DNA of 64,000 nucleotides from Stigmatella aurantiaca (GTDB lineage Bacteria; Myxococcota; Myxococcia; Myxococcales; Myxococcaceae): NCBI RefSeq assembly GCF_900109545.1, contig NZ_FOAP01000001.1, positions 682,001 to 746,000 of the forward strand, read 5' to 3'. Shown piece by piece: positions 46,072 to 55,302 of this stretch (position 1 is its first letter; each line of letters starts with the position of its first letter). The notes under the pieces were generated by a model. It saw only the letters and a program-made list of their open reading frames with translations, ran no database searches and was not told where the DNA came from. The position numbers and the translations under genes were made by a program.

Positions 46072-48234
46072 ATGGGCGGGGCAGGGGTGATGGGGCGGAG
46101 GGTGGGGGCGATGGGAGGGGCAGGGACGGGCAACCGCCCATGGCGCGGAGGGTGGGTCTGCATGCTCCTGGTGCTCGTGGCATGCGGGGCGCAGCAGGAG
46201 GTGGAGGTGCCCAGCCCCGTTGCGCCTCCGGTGGAAACCGGAAGTCCCCCGCCGGCCCCTCCTCCGGAGACGTGCACGCCGGTGAGCTGTGAGGGGCAGG
46301 GCGCTCAGTGCGGCACCCTCTCCGATGGGTGTGGCGGAACCCTGGACTGCGGCGGGTGCGAGGAGGGCCAGCGCTGTGGCCTCTACCGGCCCCATGTCTG
46401 CGGCACCGTGGCGTGCACGCCGCGCACGTGTGCGTCGGTGGGCGCCTCGTGTGGCACGGTCGAGGATGGCTGTGGCGGCACGCTGCAGTGCGGCACCTGT
46501 GGCGTGGGCATGACGTGTGGCGGCGGGGGGCGGGACAACACGTGTGGACTCCCCGACTATGGCGTGGACACCGCGTGCTCGCGGGAGGGCGTCTGCTTCT
46601 TGAATCCCAGGCCGGTCTCCCATGACTTCAAGGGGGCCTGGGGCCGCTCCATCGAGGATTTCTGGGTGGTGGGCAACGCGGGCTTCATCGTCCACGGCAG
46701 TCCGCGGGGGCTGACCGTCCTGCCGAGCGAAGCGGAGCTGTCCGGCATCTGGGGCAGCGCGAGCGAGGATGTCTGGGCGGTGGGCTCGGAGATCCTCCAT
46801 TTTGACGGGCGCCGCTGGCGTACCTCCCTGCGTCCGGAGCGCTTCCTGCGCGATGTCCACGGCACGGGTGCTGGAAACGTCTGGGCGGTGGGCGAGGGGG
46901 GACTGGCCTACGTGTGGAATGGCGTCCGCTGGGAGCGCCAGCACACGGGGACGTCCGCCGATCTCTACGGTGTGTGGACCCACGGCGAGCAGGTGTGGGC
47001 CGTGGGGACCGGGGCCACCATCCGCGTGCGCGATGCGCAGGGGTGGCGCGCGGTCGAGCCTCCCGCGCGGAACGTCACCTTCACCGCGGTGTGGGGCACG
47101 GGGCCCAAGGATGTGTGGGTGACGGGCTCGCGGAGCGGTGCCGTGCTGTTCCACTGGGATGGCAATGGGTGGTCACCGGTCCAACTGCCCTTCTCGGCGC
47201 TCTATGACATCTCGGGACGTTCCTCCTGGGACATCCTCGTCGTTGGCGAGGAGGGCGCCGCGCAGTTCACCGGCAGCCGGTGGGACACGGTGAGCCAGGG
47301 CACTTCGCCCCGGTTCCTGGGCGCGCTGCACACGGCGGATGGCCGGGTGATGGTGGGGGCTCACGGGCAGGTGCTGCGCTCCGGATGGGAGAACACCTGG
47401 CTCGCCCTGGACCAGGGCATCCGTTCCGGCTTCGTCTCGCTGTCGGCCCCGGAGGATGACGCGTGGTTCTTCGCGGACGGGAGCCGTGTCCGCAAGGGGC
47501 CGCCTCCCTTGGCGTCCTCGACGCTGGGGCCCGCCAACATGCTCACGCGGCAGGGCCCGGGGCGTCTGTGGGCCGCGGGCCACGCTGGCCGGGTGGACCT
47601 CCACTCCTGGGACTCGTTCGGGGGCGGCGTGAACCACTTCTACCTGCCCCAGCAGTTCGAGCTTCATGGGGTGTTCCCCGTGCGCGACATGCTGGCGTGG
47701 GTGGTGGGCACCGACACGGGGACGGGGGAGGGTGTGCTCGTGCAGCTCGATGGCCACACCGCCTGGACCCGCTACCCGCTCACCGCCCCGGGAGGACTGA
47801 ACGCCGTTGACGGGAGCGCGCCCGACGATGTGTGGGCGGTGGGCGAGTCCGTCCTCGCGCACTGGGATGGGAGCGCCTGGACGGAGACGCGGGGGATGTG
47901 GCTGCCCGAGTTCCGCGCCGTCCGGGTCCTGGGGCGAAACCTCGCCTGGGCCTTGGGGGCCCACAGCCTCTGGCGCTGGGATGGCACGCAGTGGGCGCCC
48001 GTGGGGTTGCCCGAGGGGGTGGAGACGCTCGAGCTGCATGCGCTCTTCGCGGACTCACGGGAGGCGCTGTACGTCGCGGGCGAGGGCGGCCTGTTGCTCC
48101 AGTACGAGCCGGCACGCCATGCCTGGCGCCGCATCGAGACGGGCACGCGCAAGCGCCTGCGCGCCCTCTCTGGCGGCCCCCGGACGATCATCGCTGCCGG
48201 CGAGGGCGGCACCGTGTTGCGGCTCTACCGCTGA
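46072..48234 (+). CDS. Cys-rich lipoprotein with WD/propeller-type repeats
   Basis: 720 aa. The ATG at 46072 has GGAGGGAGG eight bases upstream. The leader ends LLVLVACGAQ, a lipobox. A Pro-rich spacer is followed by two copies of a Cys-rich module (CTPxxCxxxGAxCGTxxDGCGGTLxCGxC) at about residues 65-160. This module is frequent in myxobacterial surface proteins. The rest is a long series of 40-50-residue units with cores such as SEDVWAVGSEILHFDGRRW and DVWAVGESVLAHWDG, giving a beta-propeller. It is probably a cell-surface binding protein. The ligand is unknown. Confidence 0.85.
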   Translation: MGGAGVMGRRVGAMGGAGTGNRPWRGGWVCMLLVLVACGAQQEVEVPSPVAPPVETGSPPPAPPPETCTPVSCEGQGAQCGTLSDGCGGTLDCGGCEEGQRCGLYRPHVCGTVACTPRTCASVGASCGTVEDGCGGTLQCGTCGVGMTCGGGGRDNTCGLPDYGVDTACSREGVCFLNPRPVSHDFKGAWGRSIEDFWVVGNAGFIVHGSPRGLTVLPSEAELSGIWGSASEDVWAVGSEILHFDGRRWRTSLRPERFLRDVHGTGAGNVWAVGEGGLAYVWNGVRWERQHTGTSADLYGVWTHGEQVWAVGTGATIRVRDAQGWRAVEPPARNVTFTAVWGTGPKDVWVTGSRSGAVLFHWDGNGWSPVQLPFSALYDISGRSSWDILVVGEEGAAQFTGSRWDTVSQGTSPRFLGALHTADGRVMVGAHGQVLRSGWENTWLALDQGIRSGFVSLSAPEDDAWFFADGSRVRKGPPPLASSTLGPANMLTRQGPGRLWAAGHAGRVDLHSWDSFGGGVNHFYLPQQFELHGVFPVRDMLAWVVGTDTGTGEGVLVQLDGHTAWTRYPLTAPGGLNAVDGSAPDDVWAVGESVLAHWDGSAWTETRGMWLPEFRAVRVLGRNLAWALGAHSLWRWDGTQWAPVGLPEGVETLELHALFADSREALYVAGEGGLLLQYEPARHAWRRIETGTRKRLRALSGGPRTIIAAGEGGTVLRLYR

Positions 48235-48242
48235 AGCGCCGC

Positions 48243-51200
48243 TCAGAGGGCCCGGAGCTTCGGCTCCCCCCGGGCCGTCTCTCCACCGGCCGGGGTTTGG
48301 AGCTGCGCATCCACCTGGCTGGTAAGCGCGGCGTAGACCTGATCCACCTGCTGCTCCCAGGTGGTGGTCCGCATCCGCTTGGCGGCCGTCGCGCTGATTC
48401 GGCTCCGGGCCGTGTTGTCCAGCACGGCGCGGCGCAGCTGTTCGAGCACCCCCGAGTAGGTGGGCTCCGCCAGCAGGCAGTTCTCTTCGTGCTTGAGCAG
48501 CCAGTGGTTGGCCGGGTTGTCGTTGGTCACCACCGTCACCCCGGAGGCCATCATCTCCAGGGGGAGGTACGAGGGATGCTTGGTGAACATGAAGCACAGC
48601 CCGACGTCGATCTCCCGGTACAGGTCCGCCGTCTTCTCGTAGGGGAGCACGCCCAGGTTGTTGATGACGCCCCGGACGCCGTACTGCTCCGGGTTCCACT
48701 CCTCACCGGCGGTGAGGATCTCCACGGCGCCTCCCAGCTCCTTCTTGAGCTGATGCAGCGCCGCCAGTCCCAGCTCGAACGCGTTCCGGTCCACGGACGG
48801 ACGCCCGTAGAAGAAGATGCGGACCGGGCCCGAGCGCGGCGGCCGCCCGTCGTGGAAGAGCGACGACTCCACCGCGGGCTCGAAATGCAGACCGTTCATC
48901 CCGTAATTGGAGGTGACGAAGTCGTGCAGGCCCCGGGTGTTGAAGATGCCGAACAACCCGAGCCGGTAGCTCTGCTCGGCCAAACCATACATCGTGCCCG
49001 CAGGGTAGAAGAGCGGCTCGAAGTCCTGCACGAAGTACGCACGGGCGTAGGCCTGAGGATGTTTGAGAATGAGATAGGCGCTGCGCCAGAACGTGGCGAT
49101 GGCCAGATCACACTCCGGAAGCGTCTTCACGTCCTCCTGGGAGGAGAGCACCCGGAAGCTGCCCGGCGGCATCTCATACAGGACCCGGGCGCGCGCCTCC
49201 ATCTCCCGGGCGCTCGCATGGGGGTTGTCGTAGATGACGAACTGGCTTTCCACCCCATGCCGCGTCCGCATCAGGTGCCCGAAGCGCAGGATGGTGTGCA
49301 CCCCCCCAAAGGGGTGGCGGAAATAGGGCACGAACCAGGACAGCTTGCGCAGTTGCTTGCTGCGGCTCTGGAGGGCGGCGATCCGGCCGCCGTTCTGCTG
49401 CCGGGTGCGCTCCGCCTCCACGGGCAGGCAGTCCATGCCCGGCACGTGCTCGGCGATGTGGCGCTGGTGGTTCGCACGGCCCTGCGAGGCCACGGGCATC
49501 CGGGAGCCGGGCAGCTCCGTGGTCAACACCTGGACCGCCATCGACTCCGCGTCCCGCTTGTCCCGCCGCAGGGTCCCATCCCCCATCGTGAGCGACAGGT
49601 TGGGGTTGTAGAAGGGGTCTCCCTCGCGCAGGTAGCGGCGGTATGTCGAGAACGAGCGCCAGAAGTCCACCTCGGGGATGGAGTCCACCCGGCGCGTGGC
49701 CGACTCGTCGTGCAGCAGCTTCGCCGCCGGCGTGTAGATGACCCGCAGGCCCTTCTCGACGATGCGCAGGCACAGCTCGACGTCGCTGCCGCACACGATG
49801 AAGCTCTCGTCGTAGCCGCCCACCGACTCGAACACGTCCCGGCGCATCATCACGCAGGCGCTGGTGACCGCCAGGTAGTTGCGCGTCCAGTCCGCGTGTC
49901 CGAACGCCGTCCACTCGGCCCGGTCCGCCAGCCGGGCGAAGACATGCCCGGCAAACCCGCCCATTCCCAGAATCACGCCCGCGTGCTGGATGGTCTGATC
50001 CGGGAAGACCAGCTTGGGGCCCACCGCGCCCACGCCCGGGCGCTGGGCCTGGCCGATGAGCTCCTCCAGCCAGCCGGCCTTCAGGGCTTCCACATCATTG
50101 TTCAGGAAGAGCAGCAGCTCGCCCTGGGCGTTGCGCACCCCGAAGTTATTGATGGCCGAGTAATTGAAAGGCTCGTTCCACGTCAGCTTGCGGATGCGCG
50201 GATCCACCAGCCGGTCCAGCAAGGCATGGGTCTCGGGCCGGACGCTGTTGTTGGAGATGAGCAGCAGCTCGTAATGCGCGTAGGAGTTGTGCCGCTCCAG
50301 GCTCTCCACCAGCTTGGCGAGCAGCTCGGGCTTGTCCTTGAAGGGGACAATGATGGACACGAGCGGCTTGCCACGCACTGGGTAGCGCATGTGGAACGTG
50401 GTGGGCAGCGGCTCCTCGATGATGGCTTCTTCCGAGCACCGGGCCAGGTGGTCCGCCAGCGCGCGCCGGGCCGCGTCCGAGGCCTTCGGCTTATTCCTCA
50501 CATCCGCCGCCATGGACACGGCGCTCATGCGCCAATGATAGAGAATGCGCGGGATGTGAGCGATTCGCTGGGCCTGCTCCGACACCCGGAGGATGAGATC
50601 GTAATCCTGCGCGCCGTCGAAACCCTCGCGGATGCGGCCCACCTTCTCCAGCAGGTCACGCTTCACGACCAGGAAATGGCAGATGTAATTGGCGCTGCGC
50701 AGCAGGTCCGGCGACCAGCCCGGCTTGAAGAAGGGGAGCACCCGGCGGCCGGATTGATCCATCCGGTCCTCGTCGGAGTAGAGCAGGTCCGCTTCCGGCT
50801 CGGTCTGAAGGCGCAGCGCCACCTCGGCCAGGGCGTGCGGGGCCAGCGTGTCATCGTGGTCCAGGAAGCAGACGTACTCGCCCTGCACCAGGTCCAGCGC
50901 CGCGTTGGTGGCCTTGGCGATGCCGCCGTTGGAGGGCGTCCGGATGAACCGGATGCGCTTGTCCAGATCCGCGTACTCCCGCAGCACCCGGACGACGTGC
51001 GGGGCGGTGGAGCCGTCATCCGCGATGCACATCTCCCACCGGTCGTAGGACTGGGCGCGCACCGAGTCGAGGCAGGCGCGCAACACGGACTCGGGCGTGT
51101 TGTAGGTGGGCGTCAGCAGGCTCAGCAGCGGCCGGCGCGTCAGCGACAGCAGGGCCCGGCTCGCCTGGCGGAATTGCTCCGGCTCGTGGGCGGCGCACCA

Positions 51201-52121
51201 GGCCTGGTAGTCGTGAACTGTTGGCTCATTGACATGGTGGATGGCCGCCAGCGCCCGGACGACCGTCTGGTTGAAGCGCACCTGGCGCCGCAGCAGCTCA
51301 TTCCAGATGGGCGAGAGCGCGCGCAGGCCGAGCGAGGCCATGCCCTGCGCCATCGGATTGCTGAGCGCCTCCAGCTCGGAGATCATCCGCTCGGCGCGGG
51401 AGGCGGCCGGGGCCTGCCAGTCCACCGCCGCGCACAGGGCATCGACCGCCGCCAGGTTCCAGCGCCGCTGGCCCTCCAGCAGCTGGCGGAGCACCGGGCC
51501 CAGCGTGGTGAGGTAGGATTTCTTGAGGAGCGTGAACATGCCCCCCGCCGTGCTGGCGCGGTGGGAGCGGGGCCGCCAGGCGGTCGGATCCGCCAGCGGC
51601 TCCAGGCGGCCGCGGATCTGCGCGCCCTGGTCCGCGTTCAGCGTGGCGCTGCGGTGGGCGCTCATCTGCTCCACGAGCATGGCCAGCTCGGCGTTGAACT
51701 CCCGCTGAGGGCGCAACACCTCGATGTGGAAGGGCATGAGCCCTTTCATCATCGCGCGCTTGGCGCGGCTCACGGCCTTGCCGACATGCTTGCGCGGAGA
51801 GTTGGGGACCTCGAACTGGAAGACATCCGCCAGCACGTGCGCCATGCGCACCGGATCCTCGATGGGCGACGAAGGCTTCCCCACCCGGCTGTGCAGCTGG
51901 GCGAGCAGCAGGAGCAGCGTGTGCTCGTGCGCCACGAGCTCCGCGCACTGCGCTCCGCCACACTCCCGCAGGCGCTCCACCACCCGCCGCTGGGTGGCCA
52001 CCATGTCGGCCAGGTCGCCCACGGTCAATTCGTCCCCCCCCGGGGTGACGCTGTCCCTCAAGGTAGGAAGGGGGGGCGGACGGGCCGGGGCGGAAGGGGT
52101 GGCAGGACGATCGTGATTCAT
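48243..52121 (-). CDS. Multidomain glycosyltransferase (two GT2 plus GT4/WsaF-like)
   Basis: 1292 aa. Residues 1-345 are a helical N-terminal region of unknown role. A GT-A family 2 domain begins LLSLLTPTYNTPESVLRACL and carries ADDGS and the metal-binding DHDD. A second GT2 domain starts VSIIVPFKDKPELLAKLVES, with LFLNNDVE and the later GGYDESFIVCGSDVELC. The last 330 residues form a GT-B-type transferase beginning KLSWFVPYFRHPFGGVHTILRF, similar to rhamnosyltransferase WsaF, with the EMMASG donor-site motif. Three transferase units in one chain suggest processive or ordered synthesis of a surface glycan. There is no membrane segment. The gene stands alone. Confidence 0.88.
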   Translation of the reverse strand: MNHDRPATPSAPARPPPLPTLRDSVTPGGDELTVGDLADMVATQRRVVERLRECGGAQCAELVAHEHTLLLLLAQLHSRVGKPSSPIEDPVRMAHVLADVFQFEVPNSPRKHVGKAVSRAKRAMMKGLMPFHIEVLRPQREFNAELAMLVEQMSAHRSATLNADQGAQIRGRLEPLADPTAWRPRSHRASTAGGMFTLLKKSYLTTLGPVLRQLLEGQRRWNLAAVDALCAAVDWQAPAASRAERMISELEALSNPMAQGMASLGLRALSPIWNELLRRQVRFNQTVVRALAAIHHVNEPTVHDYQAWCAAHEPEQFRQASRALLSLTRRPLLSLLTPTYNTPESVLRACLDSVRAQSYDRWEMCIADDGSTAPHVVRVLREYADLDKRIRFIRTPSNGGIAKATNAALDLVQGEYVCFLDHDDTLAPHALAEVALRLQTEPEADLLYSDEDRMDQSGRRVLPFFKPGWSPDLLRSANYICHFLVVKRDLLEKVGRIREGFDGAQDYDLILRVSEQAQRIAHIPRILYHWRMSAVSMAADVRNKPKASDAARRALADHLARCSEEAIIEEPLPTTFHMRYPVRGKPLVSIIVPFKDKPELLAKLVESLERHNSYAHYELLLISNNSVRPETHALLDRLVDPRIRKLTWNEPFNYSAINNFGVRNAQGELLLFLNNDVEALKAGWLEELIGQAQRPGVGAVGPKLVFPDQTIQHAGVILGMGGFAGHVFARLADRAEWTAFGHADWTRNYLAVTSACVMMRRDVFESVGGYDESFIVCGSDVELCLRIVEKGLRVIYTPAAKLLHDESATRRVDSIPEVDFWRSFSTYRRYLREGDPFYNPNLSLTMGDGTLRRDKRDAESMAVQVLTTELPGSRMPVASQGRANHQRHIAEHVPGMDCLPVEAERTRQQNGGRIAALQSRSKQLRKLSWFVPYFRHPFGGVHTILRFGHLMRTRHGVESQFVIYDNPHASAREMEARARVLYEMPPGSFRVLSSQEDVKTLPECDLAIATFWRSAYLILKHPQAYARAYFVQDFEPLFYPAGTMYGLAEQSYRLGLFGIFNTRGLHDFVTSNYGMNGLHFEPAVESSLFHDGRPPRSGPVRIFFYGRPSVDRNAFELGLAALHQLKKELGGAVEILTAGEEWNPEQYGVRGVINNLGVLPYEKTADLYREIDVGLCFMFTKHPSYLPLEMMASGVTVVTNDNPANHWLLKHEENCLLAEPTYSGVLEQLRRAVLDNTARSRISATAAKRMRTTTWEQQVDQVYAALTSQVDAQLQTPAGGETARGEPKLRAL

Positions 52122-52151
52122 GGGAAGTCTTCGAATGAAGAGTGGGACGGC

Positions 52152-52181
52152 TTGCTATCCCGTGGTCAAGCAACAAGTCAA
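52152..52181 (-). promoter_or_regulatory. Possible promoter of the glycosyltransferase gene
   Basis: On the minus strand TTGACT (52181-52176), an 18-base spacer and TAGCAA (52157-52152) lie about 30 bases upstream of the ATG, inside an AT-richer intergenic stretch. Confidence 0.4.
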
Positions 52182-52394
52182 CAGACCTGCGGATCCGCTC
52201 AAGACACTGCAAATGCGATTTTCCAATACAAGCGATGCACCCGCGGGGCGGTTCGCCATGCGGCTTCGCGAGGACACACGCCAGCCCGGCCACCGGCCAT
52301 GCCTGTCATTGGGACCCGGGGCGCGTGTCAACACTCGCCGTGTGCGGCTTCGCGGGGGCTTGCGGGGGAAGACCGCTTGCCATAAAGCGGGTGG

Positions 52395-53567
52395 GTGCGT
52401 CCCGTCTGCCTGCGCTGCCGCCGTCCTCAAGCCACCTGCTACTGTGCGCACATCCCTCGCGTGGAGACGCGCACCCGCGTCGTCTTCCTCCAGCACCCGC
52501 GCGAGCGGCGCGTGGCCATCGGCACGGCCCGCATGGCGCACCTGGCGCTGAGCAACTCCGAGTTGCACCAGGGGGTGGATTTCTCGGACAACCCCCGGCT
52601 GGCGGCGCTGGCCGCGGCGCCCGAGCGCGTGGCCGTGCTCTTCCCCGGCAAGGAGGCGATGACGCTCGAGGAGGCGCGCGCGCGGCCCCCGGAGACGCTC
52701 ATCGTCGTGGACGGGACGTGGCCCCTGGCCAAGAAGGTCGTCTCCATCAACCCCGTGCTCGCGGGGCTGCCCCGCATCGGCTTCACCCCGCGCCGCCCGA
52801 GCAACTACCGCATCCGCGCCGAGCCCGCGGAGCACTGTGTCTCGACCATCGAGGCGGTGGTGGATGTGCTGGGCGCGCTGGAGGGAGATCAGCCGCGCTT
52901 CGATGCGATGCTGCGCGCCTTCGAGTTCATGGTGGACACCCAGCTGGAGAACCAGTCCAGCCGCCAGGAGCCGCCCCGCCGCCGCATCTACAAGGCGCCC
53001 TGGCGTCCGCCCCTGGAGCTGCGCTCGCTGGCCGAGCGCTTCCCCCGGCTCGTGCTCCTGTACGCCGAGGCCAATGCCCACCCCATGGACGCGGGCATTT
53101 CACCGGAGCTGGTCCACCTGGTGGCGAGCCGCCCCTTCACCGGCGAGCGCTTCGAGGCCGTGCTGGCCCCGCGTGAGCCGCTCGCGCGCAGCACCCCGCT
53201 GCACACGGAGCTGCCCGAGCGTGTCCTGCTCGCGGGGGAGGACCGGAGCGCGGCGCTGGGCCGCTTCGAGGCCTTCCTGCGCCCGGACGACGTTCTGGCG
53301 GTGTGGACGTCCTATGCGTTGGAGCTGCTGTGGCGCGATGGCGTGAGGCGGCGCCAGGCGGTGAACGTGCGGCTGGCGACGGCCCGGGCCCTTGCGGGCA
53401 AGGCGGGCGGCGTGGAGCAGGCGGTGGCGATGCTGGGGGCGGAGGCGCCCGCGCTCTGGGCGCAGGGGCGCGCGGGCCGGCGCATTCAAGCCCTGGAGGC
53501 CGTGGCCCAGGCGCTCATCCTGCGCGGCCAGGCCACGCAGCCGCCCCTGAAGCGCAAGGGGGCGTGA
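52395..53567 (+). CDS. DTW-domain tRNA-uridine aminocarboxypropyltransferase with C-terminal extension
   Basis: 390 aa from a GTG. Residues 1-205 are a DTW domain: a zinc knuckle CLRCRRPQATCYC at 5-17, FLQHPRE, and the catalytic-site VVDGTWPLAKK. The typical D-T/G-W motif reads DGTW. Enzymes of this family (TapT/TuaA type) transfer the 3-amino-3-carboxypropyl group of SAM to uridine in tRNA, making acp3U. Known single-domain members are about 200-240 aa; this one has about 185 extra C-terminal residues, mostly helical, that I do not recognise. It could be a tRNA-binding or regulatory domain. Confidence 0.85.
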   Translation: MRPVCLRCRRPQATCYCAHIPRVETRTRVVFLQHPRERRVAIGTARMAHLALSNSELHQGVDFSDNPRLAALAAAPERVAVLFPGKEAMTLEEARARPPETLIVVDGTWPLAKKVVSINPVLAGLPRIGFTPRRPSNYRIRAEPAEHCVSTIEAVVDVLGALEGDQPRFDAMLRAFEFMVDTQLENQSSRQEPPRRRIYKAPWRPPLELRSLAERFPRLVLLYAEANAHPMDAGISPELVHLVASRPFTGERFEAVLAPREPLARSTPLHTELPERVLLAGEDRSAALGRFEAFLRPDDVLAVWTSYALELLWRDGVRRRQAVNVRLATARALAGKAGGVEQAVAMLGAEAPALWAQGRAGRRIQALEAVAQALILRGQATQPPLKRKGA

Positions 53568-53580
53568 GGGGCGCCGCGCT

Positions 53581-54762
53581 TTAGACGCGCTGCACGCCCT
53601 GCCCTACGCCCAGCGTCGTCGAGCCCACGCGCCAGGGGAGGGTGAGGCCGCGCAGCCACTGGCCGAGCCGGGCCATCAGGAAGCTGGCCGCCAGAAGCCC
53701 CACGCCCGCGAGCAGGGCCAGCCCCAGCCCCAGCGTGGGGCCCACCCGCTGGGCGAGCCCCGGGGTGCCTGCCCAGCCGTACACCACGGGCAGGTGAATC
53801 ACGTAGACCCACAGGGACACGCGGCCCAGGGGCGCCAGGGACGCCGAGAGCCACAGGGGCGCGAAGTTCATCGCCGCGAGCACGAGGAAGCCCTCGCCCA
53901 CGCGCAGGGCGACGAGCCACGCGCTCGTGGGGCTCCAGTCCGCGGTGAACAGGTGGGTGAGCCCCATGAGGCCCAGCCCCAGCACCGTCAGCGCGAGCCC
54001 CTGGGGCCAGCCCGAGCGCAGCAGGCGCAGGCAGGAGGACGCCAGGGCCCCGGCGAAGAAGTAGCCTGCCCAGGGGAAGAGCGGGAAGTGGCTGGTGGCG
54101 CCCCCCACGGCCTGTTGCAGCACGGCGGGCAAGTGGGGGCTGGCTTGCCAGGCCGCCGTGCTGGCCAGGGGCACGCCCACCGCCATCACCGCCAGGGCCA
54201 CGGCCCGGCTTCCCGCACCGGAGAAGACGGCGAGCAGGGTGGCCCCCACGAGGAGGCTGAGGCCGATGCACTGGAGCGCATCGAAGGCGAAGACGTGGGA
54301 CAGCAGCGAGTCCCCCCAGCCCTGGGCGCGCACCGTGTCCCAGCCGGGCCAGTGCAGCAGGTACCCGAGGAAGAGTAGCAGCAGTGCCCGCTGGACCCGG
54401 CGGCCATAGGTGGCCTTCGCGGCATCCGGGCGGCGCGCGTCGAGCGCGGCCACGACGGCCCAGCCGCTCACCAGCAAGAAGAGCGGGGCGGTGATGCCGC
54501 GAAACTCCCAGTACCGTTGGACCCAGGGGTGGCCACGGGTCACGGGCGCCAGGAGCGCATCCAACGTATGTCCCATCACCATCGCCATCACGGCGAGGCC
54601 CCGGGCACCGTCCAGGGCCGGGTGGCGAGGGGGCAGCAGAAGAAGGGGCGGACGAAGGGGACGCAAGCGTCCGCCAGCATAGGAGGAGGTGGGCAGGCCG
54701 TCTTGAAAGTGGACGGCGGCCGTCCAGATGACCGATGAACCCCCGGGAAGTTTGACCCACAA
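53581..54762 (-). CDS. DUF1624/HGSNAT-type membrane acyltransferase-like protein
   Basis: About 393 aa if it starts at the TTG at 54762; the ATG at 54912 would run into the divergent gene, so the start is uncertain. About ten hydrophobic segments are seen. The signature HPALDGARGLAVMAMVMGHTLDALL (family RxxxLDxxRGxxVxxMxxxH) identifies the DUF1624/YeiB/heparan-glucosaminide acetyltransferase group. The His in GH and the later YVIHLPVVYG segment fit membrane acetyl transfer. The acceptor is unknown; a sugar of the cell surface is likely. Confidence 0.82.
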   Translation of the reverse strand: MWVKLPGGSSVIWTAAVHFQDGLPTSSYAGGRLRPLRPPLLLLPPRHPALDGARGLAVMAMVMGHTLDALLAPVTRGHPWVQRYWEFRGITAPLFLLVSGWAVVAALDARRPDAAKATYGRRVQRALLLLFLGYLLHWPGWDTVRAQGWGDSLLSHVFAFDALQCIGLSLLVGATLLAVFSGAGSRAVALAVMAVGVPLASTAAWQASPHLPAVLQQAVGGATSHFPLFPWAGYFFAGALASSCLRLLRSGWPQGLALTVLGLGLMGLTHLFTADWSPTSAWLVALRVGEGFLVLAAMNFAPLWLSASLAPLGRVSLWVYVIHLPVVYGWAGTPGLAQRVGPTLGLGLALLAGVGLLAASFLMARLGQWLRGLTLPWRVGSTTLGVGQGVQRV

Positions 54763-54801
54763 GGGCTCCGATGTAGGCCCTCTGGCGAGGAAGGCACCCT
54801 G

Positions 54802-55302
54802 ATGAACGGAACAGCGGCCCGGTTCGTATGGCTCACCCTGTGGCTCTGGGCGGCTCCCGGCTTCGCCGCGGGCTCCGGGGATGCGTGGTTCGGCCCGGAC
54901 AAGCCCAAGCACTTCGTGGCCACCCTGGGGCTCGCGGGGGTGGGGTACGGGGCCGGGGCCCTGCTCTTCGAGTCCCCTCGCGCGCGGTGGCTCTCCGGGG
55001 CGGGGCTCGGGCTGGGGGTGGGGCTGGGCAAGGAAGTCTATGACGCGGGCCGGGGCGGCCGGTTCTCTTCCAAGGACCTGGTGTGGGATGCGGTAGGCAC
55101 CGCCACCGGGCTGGGGCTGTCGTGGCTCATCGACGGCTTGCTCAGCCGCCGGCAGTCCTCGGTGCCGGCCCAGGCCGGGGGGCTTCCTGATGGATGGGGG
55201 AAGCTGGGAGCATGCGAGCTCCGGCTGAAGGGCCCCGGGGTGACGGACATGTTGTTAACCTGCCGCAACGTAGGACAGATGCTCCCGGAGACGTACCCAT
55301 GA
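54802..55302 (+). CDS. YfiM-like (DUF2279) envelope protein
   Basis: 166 aa. The signal peptide ends near GFAAGS (residue 23). The conserved DUF2279 pattern is clear: PDKPKHFVATLGLAG, then GLGKEVYDAGRGGRFSSKDLVWDAVGTATG. Such proteins are exported or outer-membrane associated and of unknown role. The extension after residue 120 is unrelated. The stop overlaps the start of the di-haem peroxidase gene (ATGA), so the two are coupled. Confidence 0.85.
   Translation: MNGTAARFVWLTLWLWAAPGFAAGSGDAWFGPDKPKHFVATLGLAGVGYGAGALLFESPRARWLSGAGLGLGVGLGKEVYDAGRGGRFSSKDLVWDAVGTATGLGLSWLIDGLLSRRQSSVPAQAGGLPDGWGKLGACELRLKGPGVTDMLLTCRNVGQMLPETYP

Noticed and set aside
47832..52385. About 1500-codon plus-strand open frame opposite the glycosyltransferase
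   Set aside because: Same antisense artefact of high GC; the minus strand encodes convincing GT2 and GT-B motifs.
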